Source: Candidatus Dependentiae bacterium
Lineage (GTDB): Bacteria > Babelota > Babeliae > Babelales > UASB340
Direction: 5' to 3'
Length of the DNA: 34,088 nucleotides
Assembly: GCA_018897535.1 (NCBI GenBank)
Contig: JAHIKO010000022.1
Location: forward strand, 1-34,088
The notes beneath the pieces are model-generated. The model worked only from the letters and a program-made list of their open reading frames with translations, did no database searches and was not told the DNA's origin. Made by a program: the position numbers and the translations under genes. Position 1 is the first letter of the stretch; the number at the start of each line of letters is the position of its first letter. Positions 1-8,147 of the stretch are shown here, in pieces.

Positions 1-2
1 AA

Positions 3-2234
3 GAAGTTATAAATTACGTAAAAGATAAATATGGTCATGACTGCGTTTGCCAAATCATAACATTTGGAACAATGATGGCCAAAGGCGTAATAAAAGACGT
101 TGCCAGAGCTCTAGGATTTCCATTTGAAGATGCAAACACTTTGACAAATTTAATCCCCGATCAACTAAAAATTACGCTACACGAAGCCATTGAACAAGAA
201 CCAAAATTAAAAGAAATGATTGATAATAATCCAAAAGTTAAAGAACTAATGGATATTTGTTTTAAACTTGAGGGGCTCACAAGGCACGCATCAAAACATG
301 CCGCAGGCGTAGTTATTTCGCCTATGCCGCTAAAAGAAGCTTTACCTTTATATGTTCCTTCAAAAGCAACAAATGAACTTGTCGTTCAATATGCAATGAC
401 AGAACTTGAAGAAGTTGGTTTTTTAAAAATGGATTTTTTGGGCCTTAAAAACTTAACCGTAATTCAAATGGCTCTTGATGCGATAGAAAAAAGGCACGGT
501 ATAAAAATAAATTTAGACAAAATAAATCTTGATGACCCAAAAACTTTTGAGCTACTAAGAGCCGGCAACACAAATGGTGTTTTTCAATTTGAATCTGATG
601 GCATTAAAGACGTAATGAGAAGATTGAGCCCACAAAGCGTTGAGGATTTAATAGCAGTAAATGCGCTATATCGACCGGGACCATTGGGATCCGGAATGGT
701 TGACGACTTTATAGAACGAAGACACGGTAGAAAAAAAACAACTTACATGTTTGACGCACTTGAACCAATTTTAAGCGAAACTTACGGCGTTATTGTTTAT
801 CAAGAACAAGTTATGAAAATTGCATCTGCAATTGGAGGATACACTCTTGGCGGTGCAGATATTTTACGTCGAGCCATGGGTAAGAAAAAAGCTGAGGTAA
901 TGGCAGAACAAAAAAATATATTTATGGCTGGTGCTAAAAAACAAGGTTTTGACGAACGTAAAGCAGGTGAGCTTTTTGATCTTATGGCATATTTTGCCGG
1001 CTACGGTTTTAACAAATCTCACTCAACGGCATATGCTTTAATTGCATATCAAACGGCATATTTAAAAGCAAATTATCCTCAAGAATTTATGGCGGCATTA
1101 ATTTCATACGAAACAAACGATCCAGATAAATTAACATTTTATCTTCAAGAAATAAAAGATATGAATATTAAAGCGGTAACGCCTAGCATTAATCAATCTG
1201 AAATAAATTTTGTTGCCCAAGATAAAAAAATTTTATTTGGGCTTAAAGGCATTAAAAATGTTGGGCTTGCTGCACTTGAAAATATAATTTTAATCAGAAA
1301 TGAAAAAAAATTTTTAGATATGTTGGATTTTTGCAAACGAGTGGATTTACGAACGGCAAATAAAAGAGTTATAGAAAGCTTAATATATTCCGGTGCGTTT
1401 GATGAATTACCAGGAAATAGAGCTCAAAAAATTTCAGAGCTGGATAAAATATTAAAAATTGCAATTGATGCGAAAAAACAAGCTGCCACAGGGCAAATGG
1501 ACATGTTTGGACTAATAAGCAAAAAAACACAAACAAATAACAACCAAGATTATTATACATTTTTGCCACTGAAAGATTTTAGCGATAAAGAAAAATTGGA
1601 TAAGGAAAAAGAAATTGCCGGTTTTTATTTAAGCTCACACCCTCTTGATAATCACAAAATACTTAAAAATTTAAAAGCTTTAACATTTCAAGAAATTACC
1701 GATATTACAAAAAACGGAAATACAAAAAAAGAACCTTTTGTAACATGTTTTGGCTTGATGCAAAACAATAAAGTAATAAAAACAAAAAAAGGCGACAATA
1801 TGTCATTTGCTCAATTTGAGGATTATACAAATCATGCAGAAGTGATTATATTTCCAAGCGTTTATAAAAAAGTTGAAACACTTTTGCAAGAACATAATAT
1901 TTTTGTAATACAAGGCTTTGTAGACTTAACAAGTAAAGACAAATGCAAAATTAAAGCGAACGATTTAATTCCTGTGGACCATATTTTAAATTTTAAAAAA
2001 ATAGTTTCTTTAAATTTAAAATTACCTGAAATAATAGATCAAAATGTTTTGGGAAATCTAAAAAACATACTTGAACAACAATCCCAACCATCAAATATAA
2101 AAGTTCCTGTAAATATTGCGTTTAAAGAAAATAATAAAAATTTGCTAATAGAATATGGCAAAAAAATTACGCCGGAAATAGAACTATTAAACAATATAGA
2201 AAAGTTAGGCATTAAAGTTCAAATTGTTATCTAA
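3..2234 (+). CDS. dnaE: DNA polymerase III alpha subunit, 3' part (5' end outside window)
   Basis: Replicative C-family DNA polymerase, catalytic subunit of the chromosomal replicase. The reading frame is open to the left edge. The first visible codons (E-V-I-N-Y-V, then Q-I-I-T-F-G-T-M) match the palm/fingers of DnaE, so the PHP domain and the two-aspartate catalytic motif lie upstream of the window. Seen here are the third catalytic Asp in KMDFLGL (codon 432-434), the fingers (YRPGPLGSGM, GVIVYQEQVM, RRAMGKKK, GYGFNKSHSTAYA), a helix-hairpin-helix (FGLKGIKNVG) and an OB-fold region near the C-terminus (VTCFGLMQNNKVI onward). The ATG at 72 is internal and is not the gene start. The protein stops soon after the OB domain, so the extended C-terminal tau-binding region of some DnaE proteins is short or missing. 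Its 3' end overlaps the convergent gene on the other strand by 30 bases. Confidence 0.97.
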   Translation, partial: EVINYVKDKYGHDCVCQIITFGTMMAKGVIKDVARALGFPFEDANTLTNLIPDQLKITLHEAIEQEPKLKEMIDNNPKVKELMDICFKLEGLTRHASKHAAGVVISPMPLKEALPLYVPSKATNELVVQYAMTELEEVGFLKMDFLGLKNLTVIQMALDAIEKRHGIKINLDKINLDDPKTFELLRAGNTNGVFQFESDGIKDVMRRLSPQSVEDLIAVNALYRPGPLGSGMVDDFIERRHGRKKTTYMFDALEPILSETYGVIVYQEQVMKIASAIGGYTLGGADILRRAMGKKKAEVMAEQKNIFMAGAKKQGFDERKAGELFDLMAYFAGYGFNKSHSTAYALIAYQTAYLKANYPQEFMAALISYETNDPDKLTFYLQEIKDMNIKAVTPSINQSEINFVAQDKKILFGLKGIKNVGLAALENIILIRNEKKFLDMLDFCKRVDLRTANKRVIESLIYSGAFDELPGNRAQKISELDKILKIAIDAKKQAATGQMDMFGLISKKTQTNNNQDYYTFLPLKDFSDKEKLDKEKEIAGFYLSSHPLDNHKILKNLKALTFQEITDITKNGNTKKEPFVTCFGLMQNNKVIKTKKGDNMSFAQFEDYTNHAEVIIFPSVYKKVETLLQEHNIFVIQGFVDLTSKDKCKIKANDLIPVDHILNFKKIVSLNLKLPEIIDQNVLGNLKNILEQQSQPSNIKVPVNIAFKENNKNLLIEYGKKITPEIELLNNIEKLGIKVQIVI

Positions 2235-2849
2235 ACAATATTTTAAAATATTTTCGTAGCTATCGGATTTTTGTTTTTTCAATAAATTAATAATAGACTT
2301 AATTACCCATTTGTGTTCATTAATAGTTTGATCCTCAAAAATGTTATCCAATTCAAGATATTTTAAATTTACATTACTTGAGTTTGTTGCAAATTCAAAA
2401 ATATTTTTTACAAAAGAGAAAAAAGTCTCTTGAGAAATTAATTCTTTTTTTTCAAGCTCAATAAAATTTAAAAATCTTTGTTCAAATTTTTCCGGCCACG
2501 ACAAAAGAAGATAGATTAAAATTAAACTCTTAATATTATTAATATTTTCAGGTTTTAAAAGATATGTATGTTCATAAATAGCCGCCGCTGATAAAAATTT
2601 TTTCTCTTTTTTATATAAATAAGCAGCTTGAGAATATTTCTCCAAAGCATTTTCATCTTGCAATGCCCAAAGAATATCCCCTTCCACTTGTAAAACATAT
2701 GCTTTGTCATCAAACGAATGTGATATTAATCTGTATAAACTTAATGCTTTTTCTTTTTCTCGTCTCGTGACGAGCTCTGCAAGCCTAAACCACCCAACAC
2801 ATGACTTCTTCAAATCACCAAGATTATCATTTTCAGGTTGATCCTTCAT
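2205..2849 (-). CDS. Hypothetical protein, TPR-like helical repeats
   Basis: I do not recognise the family. The product is about 214 residues, soluble, without signal peptide or membrane segment. Residues 25-115 look like tetratricopeptide-type helix pairs: a KALSLYRLISHS helix, then DENALEKYSQAAYLYKKEKKF and SAAAIYEHTYLLKPEN, with the small and aromatic residues expected of TPR helices and a typical LKPEN turn. The C-terminal half is Leu/Ile/Lys-rich helix of unknown type. A TTG at 2852 could also start the frame, but the ATG at 2849 has a GGGAG motif 7 bases upstream and is preferred. The gene is tail-to-tail with dnaE and overlaps it by 30 bases. A role as a scaffold or chaperone-like adaptor would be only a guess. 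Confidence 0.75.
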   Translation of the reverse strand: MKDQPENDNLGDLKKSCVGWFRLAELVTRREKEKALSLYRLISHSFDDKAYVLQVEGDILWALQDENALEKYSQAAYLYKKEKKFLSAAAIYEHTYLLKPENINNIKSLILIYLLLSWPEKFEQRFLNFIELEKKELISQETFFSFVKNIFEFATNSSNVNLKYLELDNIFEDQTINEHKWVIKSIINLLKKQKSDSYENILKYCLDNNLNFNA

Positions 2850-2989
2850 CAACTATCTCCCATTTTTATTCTTTGTTACTAACTTATTTAAAATTATTCA
2901 AACGAAAAATAAATTAGCACTTTTCATCTTTTAATCTCAATATAACAAATATTAATCAAAACACACCCTGTTTTAAATCAAAAATAGCT

Positions 2990-2999
2990 ATGCTATAAT
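2990..2999 (+). promoter_or_regulatory. Extended -10 promoter for the carboxyltransferase gene
   Basis: A perfect TATAAT at 2994-2999 is preceded by TGC, giving an extended -10 box (ATGCTATAAT), 41 bases before the ATG at 3040. The -35 position (2971-2976, TTTTAA) is weak, as is common for extended -10 promoters. Similar boxes precede the genes at 4688 and 14287. Confidence 0.6.
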
Positions 3000-3039
3000 T
3001 TCAAATTAAAAAATTAATTTAGCAATAAAAGATTTAAAA

Positions 3040-4572
3040 ATGATAAACAATCAAAATTGGTTAGAAAAAAAAAATTTAGCGCTTTTGGGTGGCGGGCAAG
3101 AAAAAATAGAAAAACAAAAACAATTGGGAAAATTAAATGCAAGAGAAAGAATTGGTCTTTTACTTGATGAAAATAGTTTTCAGGAAACTGATCAACTTGT
3201 AGTCGCTGCATTTTCCGATAAAAAAAATTATACTGATGGTGTTATTACCGGTTTTGGCAAAATTAACAATCAAATTGTTGCCATATATTCACAAGATTTC
3301 ACACTAAATGGTGGTTCTCTTGGTAAAAATCATGCAAAAAAAATAATAAAAATAATGGATATGGCTGCAAAAATAGGTTGCCCAATAATAGGACTTATAG
3401 ATTCCGGTGGAGCCAGAATTCAAGAAGGCATACACGCACTCTCCGGTTTTGGCGACATCTTTTTTAGAAACACGAGATATTCAGGAATAATTCCACAAAT
3501 CTCTATAATTTTAGGCCCGTGTGCAGGTGGCGCCGTTTATTCTCCGGCTTTAACAGATTTTATTTTTACGGTAGAAAATATTAGCCAGATGTTTATAACC
3601 GGTCCATCCGTTATAAAAGAAACTTTGCATCAAGATGTAACAAAAGATGAGCTTGGCGGGGCCTCAATTCACAACACAAAATCCGGCGTTGCGCATTTTT
3701 TATGTAAAAACGAAATTGAATGTTTTGAAAAAGTTAAAAAATTACTTTATTACATACCAAGAAACTATTTAGAGCAAAAAGAAACTCTTGATAATTATAT
3801 TGAGCCAGAAAACAATCAAATATTAGATCAACTTATACCTAATAATCCAAATAAATCTTATGATATTAAAAAAGTAATAAACACAGTTTTTGATAAAGAA
3901 AGTTTTTTTGAAATTCAAGAATTTTTTGCGCAAAATATAGTTACAGGGTTTGCAACACTTTCCGGTAAAATTATAGGAATAGTTGCAAATCAACCAATGA
4001 TTATGGCAGGTACAATAGATATTGATGCATCCGAAAAAGCCGCTAAATTTATACGTTTTTGTGATAGCTTTTCAATACCAATAATTACGCTTGTCGATGT
4101 TCCTGGATTTTTACCCGGTATAGATCAGGAACACAATGGAATCATAAGACGTGGAGCTAAACTTTTATATGCATATGCAGAAGCAACTGTGCCAAAAATT
4201 ACATTAATATTAAGAAAAGCTTTTGGCGGTGCATATATAGTTATGGGAAGTAAACAATTGGGAGCTGATTTTAATTTTGCATTTCCAAATGCTCAAATTG
4301 CAGTACTTGGCGCAAATGCAGCAATTTCAATTTTACACGAAAAAACTTTAAAATCTGAGCCCAATATTGAAATACGCAATCAAAAACACTCAAACTTACT
4401 AGAAAACTATGCAACAGAATTTTTAACCCCATATATTGCAGCAGAATATGGATATATAGATGCAATAATAGATCCAAATGAAACAAGAAATAAATTAATT
4501 TCGGCTCTTTTAATATGTGAAAATAAAGTTGAAAAATTACCTGCCAAAAAACATGGTAATATACCGTTATAA
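3040..4572 (+). CDS. Acyl-CoA carboxylase carboxyltransferase (beta) subunit, PccB/MmdA-like
   Basis: Carboxyltransferase of the crotonase fold that moves carboxyl from carboxybiotin to a short acyl-CoA (propionyl- or acetyl-CoA), or runs in reverse in methylmalonyl-CoA decarboxylases. The 510-residue length is normal for the family. The N-terminal half shows KLNARERIGLLLDENSF, IGLIDSGGARIQEG and GPCAGGAVYSPALTDFIF followed by MFITGPSVI. The C-terminal half shows DVPGFLPGIDQEHNGIIRRGAKLLYAY and RKAFGGAYIVMGSK, the Gly-Gly oxyanion positions for the acyl-CoA and biotin sites. No zinc ribbon of the AccD type is present, which favours the PccB/MmdA family. No biotin carboxylase or biotin carrier gene lies in the window, so substrate and direction cannot be decided. 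The ATG has only a weak ribosome-binding site; the promoter is at 2990-2999. Confidence 0.93.
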   Translation: MINNQNWLEKKNLALLGGGQEKIEKQKQLGKLNARERIGLLLDENSFQETDQLVVAAFSDKKNYTDGVITGFGKINNQIVAIYSQDFTLNGGSLGKNHAKKIIKIMDMAAKIGCPIIGLIDSGGARIQEGIHALSGFGDIFFRNTRYSGIIPQISIILGPCAGGAVYSPALTDFIFTVENISQMFITGPSVIKETLHQDVTKDELGGASIHNTKSGVAHFLCKNEIECFEKVKKLLYYIPRNYLEQKETLDNYIEPENNQILDQLIPNNPNKSYDIKKVINTVFDKESFFEIQEFFAQNIVTGFATLSGKIIGIVANQPMIMAGTIDIDASEKAAKFIRFCDSFSIPIITLVDVPGFLPGIDQEHNGIIRRGAKLLYAYAEATVPKITLILRKAFGGAYIVMGSKQLGADFNFAFPNAQIAVLGANAAISILHEKTLKSEPNIEIRNQKHSNLLENYATEFLTPYIAAEYGYIDAIIDPNETRNKLISALLICENKVEKLPAKKHGNIPL

Positions 4573-4618
4573 AATATCTAATCAGTTGGATTATATTTAT
4601 CTGTTTTTCTTATTCTTG

Positions 4619-4627
4619 TGCTAAAAT
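4619..4627 (+). promoter_or_regulatory. Extended -10 promoter for the GNAT-pfpI-hflX-gap operon
   Basis: TGCTAAAAT at 4619-4627 matches an extended -10 box (TGn plus TAAAAT). It lies 61 bases before the ATG at 4688 in a gene-free stretch. No good -35 hexamer is seen at 17 bases. Confidence 0.45.
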
Positions 4628-4687
4628 AACAAAATATTTATTATATAAATAACTTATAAAAAATTTTTTAAAAATATTGGGGTATAT

Positions 4688-5377
4688 ATGTTAAAAATAT
4701 CTAAAAAATTTTTAAAACTACTACTTAGCGTTTTATTTATTATCGGGCTAAGTACTTTTACATATATACGCTACCAGCAAAAATCAAGACTAACACAACC
4801 AATCAAATCTTTTAATTTTAGTCGCCCAGATAGCCGAAAAGATGAAATTAAAGGCGAAATTATAACACTAAAAAGATTAAGACCCGAATATTTTGACGAC
4901 TTTTATAAAATGCATAATGATCCTAGCATAATACAACGGCTTTATGAGGCCGTTGAGCCCGAAGGAATTCAATACAATTCTTTTATGGCTCATCTAAAAT
5001 ATGAATTAAAAAAAGAAGCCAAAGGGCTTGTTCTTAGCTATGTAATCTTTGATAACAAAGAAGACAATTTAATAGGCAATTTAGAAATTCGGGAACCGGA
5101 TCCGGATGATCCAGGACAATTCGGTTGCTGGATTAATCCAAAATATTGGGGTGGCGGCAGATTATATGAGGCATTTAAATTAATATCTCAAGAATATTTT
5201 AGACTTAATCCAAATACCGAAAAATTTAACGCTCATGTAAAAATGTCAAACCTAAGAGGTTACTTTGCACTAAAAAAATGTGGCTTTAAGCTAATAAAAA
5301 CTTTACATTTTAAAGATATGTCTTCAAGATATTTTTTGGAGTACTACAATCCAAAAATAGAAATGCAACAAAATTAA
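4688..5377 (+). CDS. Membrane-anchored GNAT-family N-acetyltransferase (RimJ/RimL-like)
   Basis: Probable acetyl-CoA dependent N-acetyltransferase. Residues 1-30 have a basic start followed by a hydrophobic segment (LLLSVLFIIGLSTFTYI) ending in Y-I-R-Y-Q-Q-K-S-R. This resembles an uncleaved signal anchor, although a cleaved signal cannot be excluded. Residues 55-220 are a RimJ/RimL-type GNAT domain: GEIITLKRLRPEYFDDFYKM at the start, then the beta strands LIGNLEIREP and FGCWINPKYWGGG, where the last part lies at the acetyl-CoA pyrophosphate loop, and a final N-x-x-S/G-x-x-x-L-x-K-C-G-F motif (MSNLRGYFALKKCGFKLI). RimJ/RimL-like enzymes normally have no membrane segment. The pyrophosphate loop is short and departs from Q/RxxGxG/A (here Y-W-G-G-G). 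The gene is first in a run of four closely spaced genes (24, 15 and 23 bases apart). The acceptor substrate is unknown. Confidence 0.85.
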   Translation: MLKISKKFLKLLLSVLFIIGLSTFTYIRYQQKSRLTQPIKSFNFSRPDSRKDEIKGEIITLKRLRPEYFDDFYKMHNDPSIIQRLYEAVEPEGIQYNSFMAHLKYELKKEAKGLVLSYVIFDNKEDNLIGNLEIREPDPDDPGQFGCWINPKYWGGGRLYEAFKLISQEYFRLNPNTEKFNAHVKMSNLRGYFALKKCGFKLIKTLHFKDMSSRYFLEYYNPKIEMQQN

Positions 5378-5401
5378 ATATTTAAAAATTAGGAGAGCTT
5401 T

Positions 5402-5941
5402 ATGCAAAAAAATATCTTATTTATTTTGATGCCAAAAGACTTTAGAGATGAAGAATTTTACGAACCATATAATCTTTTAAAAGAAAAAAATTACAACATC
5501 GATGTTGCCGGCATGAGTCAAAGTAAAGCTATCGGGGTAAATGGCTACGAATTTATGCCAAATTTATCACTAAAAGATTTAACTCAAGAAAAATTAACCA
5601 CTTATGATGCATTAGTAATTCCCGGCGGGCCCGGAAGTGTTACATACCTCTGGAGTAACAAATCAATTCAGGATATAATATTGGAGTTTAATAAAAATAA
5701 AAAGATAATAGCTGCTATTTGTTACGGAGTAATTGCTATAGTGGAAGCCGGTATATTAATAAATAAAAAAGCAACAGTTTATCCAAGTCTTGAGGCAAAA
5801 GACATATTGCAAAAACACAATGTAACATTTGAAGACAGTGGTTGTGTGATATTAAAAAACGAAAAAATAATTACTTGCCAAGGCCCAAAGTATGCAAATG
5901 ATTTTGGACATGAAATAATAAATTTATTAGAGAAAAAATAA
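5402..5941 (+). CDS. DJ-1/PfpI family protein
   Basis: Class I glutamine amidotransferase-like protein of the DJ-1/PfpI superfamily, 179 residues as expected. The family includes peptidases, glyoxalase III/deglycase-type enzymes and redox sensors. Motifs are the N-terminal strand ILFILMPKDFRDEEFYEP with the conserved acidic residue at about E17/E18, the loop ALVIPGGPGS (residues 70-79) and the nucleophile elbow AAICYGV with Cys107. In PfpI proteases the residue after the Cys is His; here it is Tyr108, so a classical protease triad is doubtful. A strong Shine-Dalgarno AGGAG (5391-5395) precedes the ATG. The gene is the second of the probable operon with the GNAT, hflX and gap. It is likely cytoplasmic, with a stress or damage-control role inferred from family only. 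Confidence 0.92.
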   Translation: MQKNILFILMPKDFRDEEFYEPYNLLKEKNYNIDVAGMSQSKAIGVNGYEFMPNLSLKDLTQEKLTTYDALVIPGGPGSVTYLWSNKSIQDIILEFNKNKKIIAAICYGVIAIVEAGILINKKATVYPSLEAKDILQKHNVTFEDSGCVILKNEKIITCQGPKYANDFGHEIINLLEKK

Positions 5942-5956
5942 TTTTTAAAGGAATTT

Positions 5957-7066
5957 ATGACAAGAATTGCAACACCAACAGATGCGCCTCAAGTTAAAAC
6001 TTTATTGGTAGGAATTCAAGCCCCATACAATAAAATTAGACCGATTGAATCGTACTATGAAGAATTCTTAAGTTTGGTAAAAACCTTAGGACAACAATAT
6101 CAATTCACCTATTTTTTAAAACTAAGAACAATTGATAAAGCTAATTTTTTATCGTTAGGAAAATTGCAAGAATTGCAAAAATTTTGTGACGAAAATCAAA
6201 TTGAAGAAATTATTTTTTCAGAAAGTTTAACGCCACTACAAGAAAGAAATCTTGAAGATTTTCTAGATTGCACCGTTTGGGACAGAGAAAAATTGATTTT
6301 GGAAATTTTTAAAATTTCAGCACAAAGCGGCGAAGGAAAAATTCAAGTAGAAATGGCTGCAATAGAATACTTAAAAAGCAGACTTTCCGGAAAAGGTGTA
6401 GAGCTTGCGCAACAAGAAGGCTATGTTGGAAGTAAAGGTCCCGGAGAAACATCCAAAGAAGTTTTAAAACAACATTTTTCAATACAACTAAGTAAAGCAA
6501 GAAAACGCCTTGAAAGCTTAGAACGAGCCCGAGACACCCAAAGAAAAAAACGCATGGAATCAGGAATACCTTTGATATCATTGGTTGGATATACAAATTC
6601 CGGAAAATCCAGCTTATTAAACGCTCTTACAAAAAGTAATGTACTTGTTGAAGATAAACTTTTTGCAACACTCGATACAACAACTAGAGAATTATATCTG
6701 GATAGTAAAAAAGTCGCTTTAATTTCCGATACGGTTGGTTTTATAAGTCAACTACCACACCATCTGATTGAAGCATTTAAGTCAACTTTGGATGAATTAA
6801 AATATTCAGACTTGTTGCTTCACGTAGTTGATGCAAGCAACCCAACCTGGAAAAATCAAATAGATGTAGTAACCGATACACTTAAAAATTTAGAAATAAA
6901 TAAAAAAATGGTTTTAGTTTTTAACAAAATTGATAAATTAAACCAGGAACAGATAAACCAATTAAAATTAGAAACTCAAGAGTTTACACCGAAAGTTTTT
7001 ATTCATACTAAAGATAAAGATGGCCTAACGGAATTGCTAAATTTCATCAAAAAACACGAATTTTAA
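5957..7066 (+). CDS. hflX: Ribosome-splitting GTPase HflX
   Basis: GTPase that in other bacteria binds the 50S subunit and splits stalled or heat-damaged 70S ribosomes. The N-terminal nucleotide-binding-like domain (1-125) includes FLSLGKLQEL and VWDREKLILEIF. A helical linker follows (126-200), then a G domain with G1 GYTNSGKSS (K217), G2 region TLDTTTR, G3 DTVGF (D258) and G4 NKID. The length of 369 residues is on the short side, with no C-terminal extension. The linker reads GPGETSKEVLKQHF where most HflX proteins have the G-x-G-E-T-x-L-E-x-D-R-R signature, so the basic end of that motif is changed. AAAGGA lies just before the ATG. It sits 15 bases after the pfpI-like gene and 23 before gap, so co-transcription is likely. 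Confidence 0.93.
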   Translation: MTRIATPTDAPQVKTLLVGIQAPYNKIRPIESYYEEFLSLVKTLGQQYQFTYFLKLRTIDKANFLSLGKLQELQKFCDENQIEEIIFSESLTPLQERNLEDFLDCTVWDREKLILEIFKISAQSGEGKIQVEMAAIEYLKSRLSGKGVELAQQEGYVGSKGPGETSKEVLKQHFSIQLSKARKRLESLERARDTQRKKRMESGIPLISLVGYTNSGKSSLLNALTKSNVLVEDKLFATLDTTTRELYLDSKKVALISDTVGFISQLPHHLIEAFKSTLDELKYSDLLLHVVDASNPTWKNQIDVVTDTLKNLEINKKMVLVFNKIDKLNQEQINQLKLETQEFTPKVFIHTKDKDGLTELLNFIKKHEF

Positions 7067-7089
7067 AAAAAATAAAATATGGAGACTTA

Positions 7090-8091
7090 ATGAAGAACAT
7101 TGCAATTAACGGTTTTGGACGTATTGGAAGAGCTTTTTTAAGATCAATACTCTTAGATGAGAATGCAAAAAAAAATATTAATATAGTTGCGATAAATATA
7201 GGAAATAGTAATCCAGAATTAATAGCGCAACTTTTTCAATACGATTCTATTTTTGGAAAATATGAAGGTAGTGTTGAATACGACAAAGAACACTTGAATA
7301 TTAATGGCTACAAGATCAAAATTTTACATGAAATCGATCCATCAAAAATAAACTGGAAAACTCTTGATATATCATGGGTTATAGAAGCTACAGGCAAATT
7401 TTGCGATCGTGCCGGGGCACAAAAACATATTGCTGCAGGGGCAAAAAAAGTGTTAATTACAGCTCCTGCAAAAGATATAGATATAACGATTATACCCGGC
7501 GTTAATAGTGACAAATATCAAGAATCAAAACATAATATAGTTTCACTTGGAAGTTGCACTACTAACTGCTTTGCACCTATAATAAAAGTAATAAAAGAAA
7601 ATTTTACTTTAATTAACGGTCTAATGACTACAATACATTCCTATACAAATGATCAAGTTTTACTTGATGTTGAACATAAAGATCCAAGAAGAGCACGCGC
7701 TGCTGCATTAAACATAATTCCAACAGCAACAGGTGCCGATAAAGTAATAACACAAATTTATCCGGAGCTTTTGGGTAAAATTAAGGCAAAATCAATAAGA
7801 GTTCCTACACCAAACGTTTCTTTGGTTGATTTTACATTTATGACAAAAGAAAATTTGGATGCAAATACAATTAATCAAGCTTTTAAAAATTATGCTAATA
7901 ATCAATTAAAAAATATAATTGAATATTGCGAGTTGCCACTAGTATCGTGCGATTTCATACAAAACCCAAATTCATGTATTTTAGACAGCTTATTAACAGA
8001 ATCTATTGGTAATTTATCAAAGGTTTTTGGTTGGTATGATAATGAATTTGGATATTCTTGCAGATTAAAGGATTTTTTATTATCAAAATAA
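7090..8091 (+). CDS. gap: Glyceraldehyde-3-phosphate dehydrogenase, phosphorylating
   Basis: Interconverts glyceraldehyde-3-phosphate and 1,3-bisphosphoglycerate in the cytoplasm. It is full length at 333 residues. The dinucleotide-binding motif is INGFGRIGR (6-14), the catalytic Cys156 lies in GSCTTNC, His183 in HSYTNDQ, and the C-terminus has WYDNEFGYS. The phrase HKDPRRARAAALNIIP and the HSYTNDQ loop resemble the GapB/Gap2 branch. The Asp that normally follows I-N at the end of the second beta strand (A-I-N-D) and binds the adenosine ribose of NAD is replaced by Ile37 (A-I-N-I-G). The residues before the catalytic Cys are Leu-Gly-Ser instead of Asn-Ala-Ser. GGAG precedes the ATG. It is the last gene of the 4688-8091 cluster. 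Confidence 0.97.
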   Translation: MKNIAINGFGRIGRAFLRSILLDENAKKNINIVAINIGNSNPELIAQLFQYDSIFGKYEGSVEYDKEHLNINGYKIKILHEIDPSKINWKTLDISWVIEATGKFCDRAGAQKHIAAGAKKVLITAPAKDIDITIIPGVNSDKYQESKHNIVSLGSCTTNCFAPIIKVIKENFTLINGLMTTIHSYTNDQVLLDVEHKDPRRARAAALNIIPTATGADKVITQIYPELLGKIKAKSIRVPTPNVSLVDFTFMTKENLDANTINQAFKNYANNQLKNIIEYCELPLVSCDFIQNPNSCILDSLLTESIGNLSKVFGWYDNEFGYSCRLKDFLLSK

Positions 8092-8113
8092 AGTAAAAAA
8101 ACTTATTTTTTTT
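8085..8113 (+). terminator. Weak AT-only terminator after gap
   Basis: AAAATAAAGT and ACTTATTTT can pair with one bulge around a six-A loop and are followed by a run of T. The stem has almost no G or C, so strength is doubtful, but its place at the end of the operon fits. Confidence 0.3.
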
Positions 8114-8147
8114 AACAAATGGATATATGTACTTTTGGAAGATTTTT

